From: CAMLOF01 sp966692625
GTDB lineage: Bacteria; Pseudomonadota; Gammaproteobacteria; Burkholderiales; Burkholderiaceae_C
Length of the DNA: 41,259 nucleotides
Assembly (NCBI GenBank): GCA_966692625.1
Contig: CBKZAG010000005.1
Span: forward strand, 1-41,259
Reading direction: 5' to 3'
The first letter of the stretch is position 1, and every line of letters begins with the position of its first letter. The translations under genes and the position numbers were made by a program. The notes below the pieces were generated by a model. The model searched no databases. It was not told where the DNA came from and worked only from the letters and a program-made list of their open reading frames with translations. Positions 1 to 8,935 of this stretch are shown here, one piece after another.

Positions 1-81
1 CAGGTAGGGGTACGGCAAGGCAAGCCTGCGATTATATGCCGAAACCGTCGGTCGAGCCAACGAGCCCGCTGGCTGAACGGA

Positions 82-2154
82 TCAGCGCGGGTAACGGATG
101 CGTTCCACCAGGCTTTGTGCGCTGGCTGACGGTTTGGGAGTGAGCAGGCTCACCACGATCAGCACGGCAAAGCCCACGGGCACGCCAAAGATGCCTGCGG
201 AAATGGGCTGAATGCCCCACCACAACTCCACCGGCCCCTGCAGGCCGAAGACGGCGCGCAACCAGGGTTGGGTCGTGGCCATGTAGTAGAAGGTGACGCC
301 CAGGCCGCTGAGCATGCCCATCACCGCACCGGCACCCGTCGCGCGCTTCCAGAATATGCCCAGCACCAAGGCCGGGAAGAACGCCGCTGCCGCGAAAGAA
401 AATGCCGCCGACACCAGAAACAGGATGTCCGCAGGCTTCTGTGCCGCCACATAAGCAGCGGCCAGCGCCACCATCAGCAACAGCACCTTGGAGATGGTCA
501 CCCGACGTGCAGTGGACGCATTGGGGTCGATCATCTTGTAGTAGAGGTCGTGGCTCAGCGCGTTGGCGATCGTCAGCAGCAGGCCGTCGGCGGTGGACAG
601 TGCCGCCGCCAGTCCCCCGGCCGCCACCAGGCCCGCGATCACATAAGGCAGCCCGCCTATCTCGGCCGTGGCCAGCACGATGATGTCGCCGCCGATGGAT
701 ATTTCGTTCAACTGCAGCACACCGTCGCGGTTGATGTCGGTCACGCTCAGCAGCGACGGGTCCACCTTGTTCCACGCCGCCACCCATGACGGAAGTTCGT
801 TGAACGAGGTGCCCACGAGCACGTTGAAAATTTCAAATTTGACCAGCACCGCCAGCGCGGGGGCCGTGAAGTACAGCAGGCTGATGAACAGCAGCGACCA
901 GGTCACCGAACGGCGCGCCTGGCGCACACTGGGGACGGTGTAGTAGCGCATGAGGATGTGCGGCAGCGCCGCCGTGCCCAGCATGAGGCACAGCACCAAA
1001 GCCAGAAAGTTCCGTCTGGAATTGTCGAATTCGACGCGCTGCTCCGGCGTACCGGCAGGATCCCCGGCAAACTGCTGGGCATGAGGCACCATCCCATTGA
1101 GCGGACGCGACTTGGCCTCTGCCTCTTCCAGCTGTTTTTCCCACAAAGCCCTGGCCGATGCCTCGTCTTTTGGAACCCGGGAAAGCTCCCGTTCCGCAGA
1201 AGCAATCTCGGCCGGCAAACCATTCAAATCGCGCAAGGCTTCGACGTAGGCGGCGGCCTGAGCGCGGTCCTGCCTGAGCGAGGCCGCGGGGTTTTCAAGC
1301 TTATCCCTCAGCACATCGGCTCGGTGAGCCGAAATCAGACGCACCTCGCTCTCCGCCGGGTCGTTGATCAGTTCCTTCTCCCGCTCGGACACCTTCGCCA
1401 ACTGCACGCCATAGACCAACTGCGGCACCGGCACACCAGTCTGCTTGGCGGACAGCCACGCCACGGGCAGCACATAGGCGATGATGAGAACAATGTACTG
1501 TGCCACCTGGGTCCATGTGACGGCGCGCATTCCCAAAAGGGAGGAACAGACGAGAATCCACCCAAAACCGAGAAAAACACCCAGTTCGAAAGCCACGCCT
1601 GCCAGCCGGGAGGTGATCAGCCCCACGCCGTAGATCTGCGCCACCACGTAGATGAACGAGCAGAGAATGGCTGAGGATATGCCCAGCAGTCGCGGCCAAG
1701 CCCCGCCGTAGCGCTCGCTGAGAAAGTCTGGAATGGTGAACTGGCCGAACCTGCGCAGGTAGGGGGCCAGCAGCAAGGCCACCAGACAGTACCCGCCAGT
1801 CCAACCCATGACGAAAGCCAACCCGCTGTAGCCATTCAGGTACAGCGTGCCTGCCAGCCCGATGAACGAGGCCGCAGACATCCAGTCCGCGCCCGTGGCC
1901 ATGCCGTTGTACATGGCAGGAACCCGGCGACCGGCCACGTAGTACTCCGTGGGGTCGGTTGTCCGGCACATGATGCCGATGGTTGCATACAGACCGATGG
2001 TGGCCAGCAGAAACACCAGACCGATCCACTCGCGGGACATCCCCCACTGTTCCAGCACGGCCAGGCTGGCCACGAACAGGAAAAAACCTGCGGTGTACCA
2101 AAGGTACACCCGGTTGAGTTGGCGCCTGAAAAGTGCGTTGCTTTCGCGTGACAT
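82..2154 (-). CDS. Sodium:solute symporter, VC_2705-type (cation/acetate symporter family)
   Basis: This is a 690-residue inner-membrane carrier of the SSS (SLC5) family, predicted to import a small carboxylate such as acetate with sodium. The sequence shows some 13 hydrophobic segments and core motifs ATGADWMSAASFIGLAG (about 86-102) and GGLAAALSTADGLLLTIANALSHDL (about 513-537; key residues GGLAAALSTA). Two insertions stand out: a charged, helical, soluble stretch at about 252-375, and a canonical 12-residue EF-hand loop DINRDGVLQLNE at 473-484, just before a membrane segment. The ATG start lies 8 bases after the stop of the DUF4212 gene, as in other DUF4212-symporter pairs. It is the last gene of module 1. 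Substrate is inferred from the family only; acetate, propionate, pyruvate or another monocarboxylate all fit. Confidence 0.9.
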   Translation of the reverse strand: MSRESNALFRRQLNRVYLWYTAGFFLFVASLAVLEQWGMSREWIGLVFLLATIGLYATIGIMCRTTDPTEYYVAGRRVPAMYNGMATGADWMSAASFIGLAGTLYLNGYSGLAFVMGWTGGYCLVALLLAPYLRRFGQFTIPDFLSERYGGAWPRLLGISSAILCSFIYVVAQIYGVGLITSRLAGVAFELGVFLGFGWILVCSSLLGMRAVTWTQVAQYIVLIIAYVLPVAWLSAKQTGVPVPQLVYGVQLAKVSEREKELINDPAESEVRLISAHRADVLRDKLENPAASLRQDRAQAAAYVEALRDLNGLPAEIASAERELSRVPKDEASARALWEKQLEEAEAKSRPLNGMVPHAQQFAGDPAGTPEQRVEFDNSRRNFLALVLCLMLGTAALPHILMRYYTVPSVRQARRSVTWSLLFISLLYFTAPALAVLVKFEIFNVLVGTSFNELPSWVAAWNKVDPSLLSVTDINRDGVLQLNEISIGGDIIVLATAEIGGLPYVIAGLVAAGGLAAALSTADGLLLTIANALSHDLYYKMIDPNASTARRVTISKVLLLMVALAAAYVAAQKPADILFLVSAAFSFAAAAFFPALVLGIFWKRATGAGAVMGMLSGLGVTFYYMATTQPWLRAVFGLQGPVELWWGIQPISAGIFGVPVGFAVLIVVSLLTPKPSASAQSLVERIRYPR

Positions 2155-2162
2155 GGACGGCC

Positions 2163-2423
2163 CTAGTCCTGCGGCTCGGACAAGCCATGACGCTCGTCGA
2201 GTCCATCCATGTACCAGGCGTAGAACGCAACGATCCCGACGTAGATGAACATGCTGCCCTGCGCAGCCATCCAGAAGCTGAAGGGCCAGCCGAAAAAACG
2301 GAAACTCAGCTCGCGGGCAAAGTAGCTGACGACAAAGGTCACGAAGAACCAGATCAGCAGCAACAAGGCCGTGACGCGCAGATTGGCCCGCCAGTATTTG
2401 GTCCTGTGTTGTTGAGGAGTCAT
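2163..2423 (-). CDS. DUF4212 protein, putative symporter small subunit
   Basis: This small integral membrane protein (86 residues) has two hydrophobic segments and the family signature WRANLR near the N-terminus and FWMAAQGSMFIYV in the second half. DUF4212 proteins are regularly encoded directly upstream of VC_2705-type symporters and are thought to be their small subunit; that is the arrangement here. I placed the start at the ATG at 2423 because a GAGAG ribosome-binding sequence lies 7 bases before it and the family usually begins a few residues before the YW motif; an in-frame ATG at 2441 has no visible ribosome-binding site. The gene follows the TPR gene by about 20 bases. Confidence 0.85.
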   Translation of the reverse strand: MTPQQHRTKYWRANLRVTALLLLIWFFVTFVVSYFARELSFRFFGWPFSFWMAAQGSMFIYVGIVAFYAWYMDGLDERHGLSEPQD

Positions 2424-2444
2424 GGCCCGGCTCTCAGTCATGGT

Positions 2445-3023
2445 TCATGCAGCAGCGGTAGCTGCGGTGCACTCCAGCCCAAGTTCCACATGGAGACGGC
2501 GAGCCACCCTGGGTTCGAACGTACGCAGGTGCGCCACGACCTGGTTCGCTTTCTCTGATTCGCCTAGCGCAGCGTGCAATCGCGCCAGTTGCTCCCAGCC
2601 GTGGGGGCTGAAGGGTTGCCGAGCCGTGTTTTCCCGAAAAGCCTGCATGGCTTCTTCGGTTCGGCTCTGGCTGGCCAACGCAAGCCCCAAACCGTACCAG
2701 GCCAGGTCAAAGCGCTCGTCCAATTCCAGCGCCTTGCGAAAAGCCTCCTCGGAACCAACGGCTTCACCAGAACGCTCCAGCAGAAAGCCCAGGTTGTACC
2801 AGGCAGATGCACTTGGCCCGGTTCGGACGACCCGTTGCTGGTAAGCCACTGCCAGGCCATGCTCACCGCGGGCCCCGGCCAGGAAGGCCAATGTCGCCAA
2901 GGCATGCGTGTCATCTGGTTTGCACTGCAGCAACCGCTCGAAGCAACGCCGCGCCCGCGCATGCGCACCCATCGTCAAAGCGAGGCGCCCCCACAACCGC
3001 TGCCAGACCGCGAACAAGGCCAT
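2445..3023 (-). CDS. TPR-repeat protein
   Basis: This is a 192-residue protein made mostly of about four tetratricopeptide repeats (for example SASAWYNLGFLLERSGEAVG and FDLAWYGLGLALASQSRTEE), after a short N-terminus with no clear signal peptide. TPR folds mediate protein-protein contact. The gene begins 2 bases after the receiver gene, so it is probably translated with the kinase and receiver. Its position between the two-component genes and the transporter suggests an adaptor role in module 1, but no partner can be read from the sequence. Module 2 has no TPR gene; the corresponding place is taken by the PAS-exonuclease gene. Confidence 0.85.
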   Translation of the reverse strand: MALFAVWQRLWGRLALTMGAHARARRCFERLLQCKPDDTHALATLAFLAGARGEHGLAVAYQQRVVRTGPSASAWYNLGFLLERSGEAVGSEEAFRKALELDERFDLAWYGLGLALASQSRTEEAMQAFRENTARQPFSPHGWEQLARLHAALGESEKANQVVAHLRTFEPRVARRLHVELGLECTAATAAA

Positions 3024-3025
3024 CT

Positions 3026-3400
3026 TCAGGCGTCCAGCAGCAGCAGTTCCTTCACCTTCTCGACCAGTTCCTTGGTGGAGAACGGTTTTGTCATGTAGGC
3101 GTTCGCGCCCAGCTCCAAACCTTTGGCAACGTCGGTGTCCCGCCCCCGTGCAGTGAGCATGAGAATGGGAGTGCGGCCGACGTCAGCCCGGGCACGCACC
3201 TCCTGGCAGACGTCGAACCCGCTCTTTTTGGGCATCATCACGTCCAGCAGCACCAGAGCAGGCCGGTATCGCACGATGGCGTCCAGCGCTTCCTGTCCGT
3301 CCCGTGCCAGCTTCACGTCGTAGCCTTCCCGTTTCATCAGGAACTCCAGCGAAATGAGGATGTTCGGTTCGTCATCTGCGATCAAGATGGTTGCACTCAT
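3026..3400 (-). CDS. Single-domain (CheY-like) response regulator, module 1
   Basis: This 124-residue protein is a receiver domain alone. Acidic pocket residues are in ADDEPN at 8-13, the phospho-acceptor is Asp53 in LVLLDVMMP, the switch Thr is 83 (ILMLTAR) and the conserved Lys is 105 (MTKPFS). There is no DNA-binding or enzymatic output domain, so the signal must pass by protein contact. The ATG start overlaps the kinase stop in an ATGA, which points to translational coupling and a cognate pair. By hand alignment about 96 of 124 residues match the second receiver at 14990-15364, so the two are recent paralogues. Confidence 0.92.
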   Translation of the reverse strand: MSATILIADDEPNILISLEFLMKREGYDVKLARDGQEALDAIVRYRPALVLLDVMMPKKSGFDVCQEVRARADVGRTPILMLTARGRDTDVAKGLELGANAYMTKPFSTKELVEKVKELLLLDA

Positions 3401-6150
3401 GTATTGACTCCTGGTGTTGGCAGGGACTCCCCGGCAGCGGTCAGCACAGGCAGCAGAAAGCCAAAGCAGGCTCCCTGGCCCGGCACCGAACGCAACCACA
3501 TGCGCCCCCCGAAATGCTCCACGATCTGGCGGCTGATGGGCAAACCCAGACCGGTGCCCTGGGGCCTGTCCAAGCCGTCGCCGCCTTGGCGGAACTTCTC
3601 AAAAACCTGGCGCTGCAACTCCAGCGCCACTCCTGGCCCATTGTCCTCCACTTCGACCGTGACGCCGTGGGGCGCAGCCACCACCCGGACGTGGACCTCT
3701 CCGGTATCGCGTGGCACGAACTTGGCTGCGTTCGACAGCAAGTTCAGCATGACTTGCGTGAGGCGGTCGGCGTCGGCCCGGACCATCACGGGCGCGCCGG
3801 GGGTACTGATGCTCAGACTGATGCCTCTTTCACGCAGCATTTCGGCCGTGGTCTGCAATGACTGCCGGACCAGCGCAACAATGTCCAGTTCGGTGCTGCG
3901 CCAATCGGCATGCCCCGATTCAATCTTGGCCAGATCAAGCACCTGGTTGACCAGACGCGTCAGCCGCTCAGTCTCGGAGACAACGATGTTCAAAAACTGC
4001 TCGCGCTGCTCAAGTGCCATCCCTGCATCATCAAGCATGAGCTCGGCCAGAGCCCGTATGGACGTCAACGGTGTGCGCAGTTCGTGTGTGACCGAGGACA
4101 TGAAGTCGTCCTTCATGCGGTCCAGGCTTTGAAGCTGCTCGTTGGCGGCACGCAGTTCTGCGGTGGCTCGTTCAAGAGAGAGGGACTTTTCCTCCAGCTC
4201 GCGAGAGTGCAGGCGCAGCCGGTTGGCTTCCTCCAGGATGCTGATCACGTCACGAAACTCCAGCGGCTCTTCCTGCACCACGGAGGCAACCATCACCCGA
4301 GCTGATGCACCGCCAATGGCACCAGCCAATTGAGTCTCGACGAACTGCACGAGCTCTGGCGTACCCTTGAGCTGCTGGACTTCCAAGCCCCGGGCGCGCG
4401 CATAGCCCTCCAGCATCTGCTGCACGCGATCCGCCCCCAGAAACCGGGCCGCCAGCGGCCGCAAGGCGGCAACGCTGGCCTGGCCACGCCAGAAGATGGG
4501 GGAGACGTTGCTGGTGCGCTCGAATACGTCAACGAACAGCACCGCCTGGGTGGCTTCACGCACGGACGGCCCGCGCCAGACCGAGACAAGCACATAAGCC
4601 CCGGTGTTGAAAAGCAGACTCCAGAAGAGCGAGTGTGTGAGGTGGTCAAGGCCGTCCAGACCGAACAACTCCTCGGGCACCAGCAGACCTATGCCCCAAG
4701 GCCCTTCCTGGAGGAAATCGACCCCGAACCAGCCCGTGCGGGCCAGCGAAGGCAACAGCAGGGTGTAAACCCAAACCGCGAACCCCAACAGCAGGCCAAT
4801 GGTGGCGCCCTGACGGGTACCGCCCTTCCAATACAGCCCCCCCAACAGGGCCGGACCAAACTGGGCCACCGCAGCAAAACTGATGAGCCCGATGCTCGCC
4901 AGGGCATACAACTCCACTGCGAGGTGGTAGTAGAGGTAACCCAGCATCAGCAGCAGCAAAATCGCCAGCCGCCTGATCATCAGGAGCAACCGGGTGAGGT
5001 CGGGCCCTTCCTTGTGCAGCCACTTTTGTGTGCGCAGCAGCACCGGCATGACCAGATCGTTACAGACCATGGTGGACACCGCGATGGATTCCACGATCAC
5101 CATGCCGGTGGCCGCAGAGAGTCCCCCCACGAAGCCGAGCAAGGCCAATGCGTCCTGCGAATACGCCAAGGGCAGCGAGAGCACGTAGGTTTCCGGGTCC
5201 ACCCAACTGCGGCCAAAGTCCAGCAACCCTGCAAACGCAATCGGCAACACAAACAGGTTGATGAGCAGCAGGTACAGAGGAAACATCCACGCCGCACGGC
5301 GCAGGTGGCCCTCGTCCACGTTCTCGACCACCATCATCTGGAACTGCCGGGGCAGCAGAATGACCGACAGCATGGCCAGCAAGGTGGTGCCAAACCATTC
5401 GGCATAGGGAAATGGGTCGCCCTGCCCCATGGTAAGCAGCGGTGCGAGTTCGGGTGCCGCCCGCACACGGCCAAAAATGTCCTCCACCCCGTCGAACACC
5501 ACGTAGGTGACGAACACACCAATGGCCAGAAACGCCACCAGCTTGACCAGCGACTCCAGCGCGATAGCCACCACCATGCCCTCGTGCCGCTCCGCGGCGT
5601 CCAGCTGCCGCGTGCCGAACACCATGGTGAAGCCCGCCAGCCCCAGCGCGAGGTAGAAAGTGCTCTCTTCCCACCAAGCCCGGCTGGTGTCAAAGGGCTG
5701 GCCCAGCGGTGTGGTCAGCACCGAATAACTCAACGCAATGGCCTTGAGCTGCAAGGCAATGTAGGGAACGATGCCCACCACAGTGACCAGTGTGACCGCC
5801 CCTGCCAGCACAGGGCTCTTGCCATAACGGCTGGAGATGAAGTCGGCAATGGAGGTGATGCGGTAGGTCTTGGCGATGCGGATCATCTTGCGCACGACCA
5901 GCCACGCCAGGATCATCGCCAGCGTGGGCCCCAGGTAGATGGGCAGGAACCACACACCCGCCCCCGCCGCGCGCCCCACGCTGCCGAAGTACGTCCATGC
6001 GGTGCAGTAAACCGAGATGGACAGAACGTAAACCCAGGCGCTGCCAATGACCGAGCGCCCTTGCGCCGCACGCCTGTCGCCCCAGTAAGCCACGGCAAAA
6101 AGGAGCAGCAAATAGGCGAATGCAACGGTAATGACCAGCAGCTGTGACAC
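3397..6150 (-). CDS. CbrA-like hybrid: SLC5 transporter domain fused to histidine kinase (module 1)
   Basis: The 917-residue protein begins with a sodium:solute symporter (SLC5/PutP-like) domain of about 13 membrane segments (1 to about 530), followed by a STAC-like linker (about 555-625, LAGAIGGASARVMVAS), a coiled coil (about 637-680), a HisKA domain with the H-box His689 in THELRTPL, and a HATPase domain with N-box (LNLLSNAAKF), VEVEDNGPGV and GTGLGLPIS. All catalytic boxes are present. Such proteins, typified by CbrA of Pseudomonas, sense or transport a nutrient and phosphorylate a partner. The start is GTG (GTG TCA), the same as in the second kinase. The stop overlaps the receiver start by 4 bases. 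The ligand is unknown; histidine or a carboxylate are possibilities by analogy. Confidence 0.92.
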   Translation of the reverse strand: MSQLLVITVAFAYLLLLFAVAYWGDRRAAQGRSVIGSAWVYVLSISVYCTAWTYFGSVGRAAGAGVWFLPIYLGPTLAMILAWLVVRKMIRIAKTYRITSIADFISSRYGKSPVLAGAVTLVTVVGIVPYIALQLKAIALSYSVLTTPLGQPFDTSRAWWEESTFYLALGLAGFTMVFGTRQLDAAERHEGMVVAIALESLVKLVAFLAIGVFVTYVVFDGVEDIFGRVRAAPELAPLLTMGQGDPFPYAEWFGTTLLAMLSVILLPRQFQMMVVENVDEGHLRRAAWMFPLYLLLINLFVLPIAFAGLLDFGRSWVDPETYVLSLPLAYSQDALALLGFVGGLSAATGMVIVESIAVSTMVCNDLVMPVLLRTQKWLHKEGPDLTRLLLMIRRLAILLLLMLGYLYYHLAVELYALASIGLISFAAVAQFGPALLGGLYWKGGTRQGATIGLLLGFAVWVYTLLLPSLARTGWFGVDFLQEGPWGIGLLVPEELFGLDGLDHLTHSLFWSLLFNTGAYVLVSVWRGPSVREATQAVLFVDVFERTSNVSPIFWRGQASVAALRPLAARFLGADRVQQMLEGYARARGLEVQQLKGTPELVQFVETQLAGAIGGASARVMVASVVQEEPLEFRDVISILEEANRLRLHSRELEEKSLSLERATAELRAANEQLQSLDRMKDDFMSSVTHELRTPLTSIRALAELMLDDAGMALEQREQFLNIVVSETERLTRLVNQVLDLAKIESGHADWRSTELDIVALVRQSLQTTAEMLRERGISLSISTPGAPVMVRADADRLTQVMLNLLSNAAKFVPRDTGEVHVRVVAAPHGVTVEVEDNGPGVALELQRQVFEKFRQGGDGLDRPQGTGLGLPISRQIVEHFGGRMWLRSVPGQGACFGFLLPVLTAAGESLPTPGVNT

Positions 6151-6190
6151 GGGCTAAAGGTGCGGTGAAAAGTAGCGAAGCCAGCGGCCG

Positions 6191-6388
6191 TCAGTCAGCC
6201 TGACGCTCAAGCTGCCAGGCGAGCACACCGATCAACCCCGCCCATATGGCGAACAAAGCCAGATAGGAAAGCGGAATGTTCAGCCAGTGGACGTCACGAT
6301 CCCACAGCTCCAGCAAGGGGAAGTTGAAAAGCAGCACACCCGCAAAAAACAGCGCCACCAGGCGTTGAGAGACCAGCTTTCTTTTCAC
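6191..6388 (-). CDS. Small membrane protein upstream of the kinase
   Basis: This is a protein of about 65 residues with two hydrophobic segments (LVALFFAGVLLFNFPLL and a second one ending LIGVLAWQLE) and a basic N-terminus. I chose the GTG at 6388 because AAGGA lies 7 bases upstream; an ATG at 6427 would add 13 residues but has no visible ribosome-binding site. The gene ends 40 bases before the transporter-kinase start. Small ORFs directly upstream of CbrA-type kinases are known (cbrX in Pseudomonas, described as translationally coupled to cbrA), so this may be a positional equivalent, but I see no sequence proof. Function unknown. Confidence 0.7.
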   Translation of the reverse strand: MKRKLVSQRLVALFFAGVLLFNFPLLELWDRDVHWLNIPLSYLALFAIWAGLIGVLAWQLERQAD

Positions 6389-6483
6389 GACCTCGTCCTT
6401 GCGTGCACCGGCAATTCGGCGCTTCATTCTATGGTCTGCGCAGGGCCACCGGCAGCTGGCGCGCGCAATATCGGTCCACCCCG

Positions 6484-6513
6484 AAAAGCAGAAAGGGCCA
6501 CCAGCGGCCCCTT
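6484..6513 (-). terminator. Intrinsic terminator after ppsA
   Basis: On the minus strand an 8-bp stem (AAGGGGCC pairing with GGCCCTTT, one G-U pair; 6492-6499 with 6506-6513) with a 6-base loop is followed by a T-rich stretch ending in TTTT (6484-6487). It lies about 30 bases after the ppsA stop and upstream of the small membrane protein, so it should separate ppsA from module 1. Confidence 0.6.
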
Positions 6514-6541
6514 CTGTCATTTTGTCAGCGACTGGCGCACA

Positions 6542-8935
6542 TCACTTGCTGGCCAGCTTCTGCCAGGTTTCCACCACTGTGTCGGGGTTCAGGGAGATGG
6601 ACACGATGCCCTCGTCCTTGAGCCACTGGGCAAAGTCGGGGTGGTCGCTGGGGCCCTGACCGCAGATGCCGATGTACTTGCCCTGCGCGCGGCAGGCCTT
6701 GATGGCCTGGCTGATGAGCGCCGTGACGGCAGGATCGCGCTCGTCGAAGTCGTGGGCCAGCAACTCCAGGCCGGAGTCACGGTCCAGACCCAGGGTGAGC
6801 TGCGTCAGGTCGTTGGAGCCAATGGAGAAACCGTCGAAGAACTGCAGGTACTGTTCGGCCAGGATGGCGTTGCTGGGAATCTCGCACATCATGATGAGCT
6901 TGAGATCGTTCTCGCCGCGCTTGAGGCCGAACTTGGCCAGCAGGTCCACCACGCGCTCGGCCTGCTTGAGGGTGCGCACGAAGGGTACCATCACCTGCAC
7001 GTTGGTCAGGCCCATGTCCTCGCGCACACGCTTGAGCGCCTCGCACTCCATGGCAAAGGCCTCACCGAAGTCGTCGCTGATGTAACGAGCGGCACCACGG
7101 AAGCCCAGCATGGGGTTTTCCTCGTCGGGCTCGTAGCGGCTGCCGCCCACCAGTTTGCGGTATTCGTTGCTCTTGAAGTCGCTCAGGCGCACGATCACGG
7201 GCTTGGGCCAGAACGCGGCGGCAATGGTGGCCACGCCTTCGGCCACCTTGTCCACGTAGAAGGCGCGCGGGCTGGCGTGTCCTCGGGCCACGGACTCCAC
7301 GGCCTTCTTCAGGTCGGCGTCCACCTGGGGGTAGTCCAGGATGGCCTTGGGGTGCACACCGATGTTGTTGTTGATGATGAATTCCAGACGCGCCAAGCCG
7401 ACGCCGCCGTTGGGAATCTGGGCGAAGTCGAAGGCGAGCTGCGGGTTGCCCACGTTCATCATGATCTTGACGTCCAGCTCGGGCATGGCGCCGCGCTTGA
7501 CTTCGGTGATCTCGGTTTCCAGCAGGCCGTCGTAGATGTTGCCGGTGTCGCCCTCGGCGCAGCTCACGGTGACGAGGGTGCCGTCCTTGAGCGTGTCGGT
7601 GGCGTTGCCGCAACCCACCACAGCGGGAATGCCCAGTTCACGCGCGATGATGGCGGCGTGGCAGGTGCGCCCGCCACGGTTGGTGACGATGGCGCTGGCG
7701 CGCTTCATCACGGGTTCCCAGTTGGGGTCGGTCATGTCGGTGACGAGCACGTCGCCGGGCTGGACCTTGTCCATCTCGGAGATGTTGTGCACCAGGCGCA
7801 CCGGGCCGGTGCCCACCTTCTGGCCAATCGCGCGGCCGGAAGCCAGCACCGTGCCCTTGCCCTTGAGCTTGTAGCGCATTTCCACCTGGCCTGCCGCCTG
7901 GCTCTTCACCGTCTCGGGGCGGGCCTGCAGGATGTAGAGCTGGCCGTCGTTGCCGTCTTTGCCCCATTCAATGTCCATGGGGCGGCCATAGTGCTGTTCG
8001 ATCACGACAGCGTACTTGGCCAGTTCGCGCACGTCGGCGTCGGTCAGGCTGTAGCGGTTACGCTGCTCCACTGGTACGTCAATGGTTTTGACGAGCTTCT
8101 TGGTAGCAGCCTTTTCCTCGGGCGTGCTGAAGACCATCTGGATCAGCTTGGAGCCCAGGTTGCGGCGGATGAGCGCCTGCTTGCCCGCCTTGAGCATGGG
8201 CTTGTGCACGTAGAACTCGTCGGGGTTCACCGCGCCCTGCACCACCGTTTCGCCCAGGCCATAGCTGGAGGTGATGAAAACAACATCTTCAAAGCCGCTT
8301 TCGGTGTCGATGGTGAACATCACGCCAGCGGCGCCCAGGTCGGAGCGCACCATGCGCTGGATACCGGCGGACAGGGCCACTTCAGAGTGGGTGAAGCCCT
8401 TGTGCACGCGGTAGCTGATGGCGCGGTCGTTGTAGAGACTGGCAAAGACTTCCTTGATCTTGTGCAGCACTTCCTCGATGCCGTGCACGTTCAGGAAGGT
8501 TTCCTGCTGGCCGGCGAAGGAGGCGTCGGGCAAATCTTCGGCAGTGGCGGAGGAACGCACGGCGTAGGTGGCGGTGGTGCTGTCGCCGTTGAGGGTGGCA
8601 TAGCCGTCGCGGATGGCCTGTTCCAGATCGGCCGGGAATGGCTGGGCTTCGACCATGGCACGGATCTCGGCGCCGACTTCGGCCAGGGCGCGCACGTCTT
8701 CGGTGTCGAGTGCGGCCAGTTTGGCGTGGATGCGCTCGTCCAGGCCGTCGGCCTTGAGGAACTCGCGGAACGCGTGCGCCGTGGTGGCAAAGCCCGTGGG
8801 CACCCGCACGCCTTGCGGCAGTTGCGAGATCATCTCGCCGAGGCTGGCATTCTTGCCGCCGACGGCTTCGACGTCGCTCATTCTGAGTTGTTCAAAGGGC
8901 ACGACCAAAGCGGTCGGGCTGAACAGTTGGGACAT
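6542..8935 (-). CDS. ppsA: Phosphoenolpyruvate synthase
   Basis: PpsA (EC 2.7.9.2) makes PEP from pyruvate and ATP, releasing AMP and phosphate; it is needed for growth on pyruvate, lactate or other C3 sources. The 797-residue length matches the family (E. coli about 792). It has the N-terminal ATP-grasp/PPDK domain (VGGKNASLGEM near 25-35; YAVRSSATAEDLPDASFAGQ near 124), the swivelling phosphohistidine domain with GGRTCHAAIIAREL (catalytic His426), and the C-terminal PEP/pyruvate barrel ending with ICGQGPSDHPDF. AGGAG lies 7 bases before the ATG. It is divergent from ppsR, which controls the enzyme post-translationally. Confidence 0.97.
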   Translation of the reverse strand: MSQLFSPTALVVPFEQLRMSDVEAVGGKNASLGEMISQLPQGVRVPTGFATTAHAFREFLKADGLDERIHAKLAALDTEDVRALAEVGAEIRAMVEAQPFPADLEQAIRDGYATLNGDSTTATYAVRSSATAEDLPDASFAGQQETFLNVHGIEEVLHKIKEVFASLYNDRAISYRVHKGFTHSEVALSAGIQRMVRSDLGAAGVMFTIDTESGFEDVVFITSSYGLGETVVQGAVNPDEFYVHKPMLKAGKQALIRRNLGSKLIQMVFSTPEEKAATKKLVKTIDVPVEQRNRYSLTDADVRELAKYAVVIEQHYGRPMDIEWGKDGNDGQLYILQARPETVKSQAAGQVEMRYKLKGKGTVLASGRAIGQKVGTGPVRLVHNISEMDKVQPGDVLVTDMTDPNWEPVMKRASAIVTNRGGRTCHAAIIARELGIPAVVGCGNATDTLKDGTLVTVSCAEGDTGNIYDGLLETEITEVKRGAMPELDVKIMMNVGNPQLAFDFAQIPNGGVGLARLEFIINNNIGVHPKAILDYPQVDADLKKAVESVARGHASPRAFYVDKVAEGVATIAAAFWPKPVIVRLSDFKSNEYRKLVGGSRYEPDEENPMLGFRGAARYISDDFGEAFAMECEALKRVREDMGLTNVQVMVPFVRTLKQAERVVDLLAKFGLKRGENDLKLIMMCEIPSNAILAEQYLQFFDGFSIGSNDLTQLTLGLDRDSGLELLAHDFDERDPAVTALISQAIKACRAQGKYIGICGQGPSDHPDFAQWLKDEGIVSISLNPDTVVETWQKLASK

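Noticed and set aside
1..81. Left-edge sequence before the first symporter stop
   Set aside because: Too short to judge; no gene start, terminator stem or repeat that I can support.
4330..6147. Open frame of about 600 codons on the plus strand
   Set aside because: It is antisense to the first transporter-kinase; the composition (Gln/His/Pro-rich) and lack of motifs mark it as a shadow.
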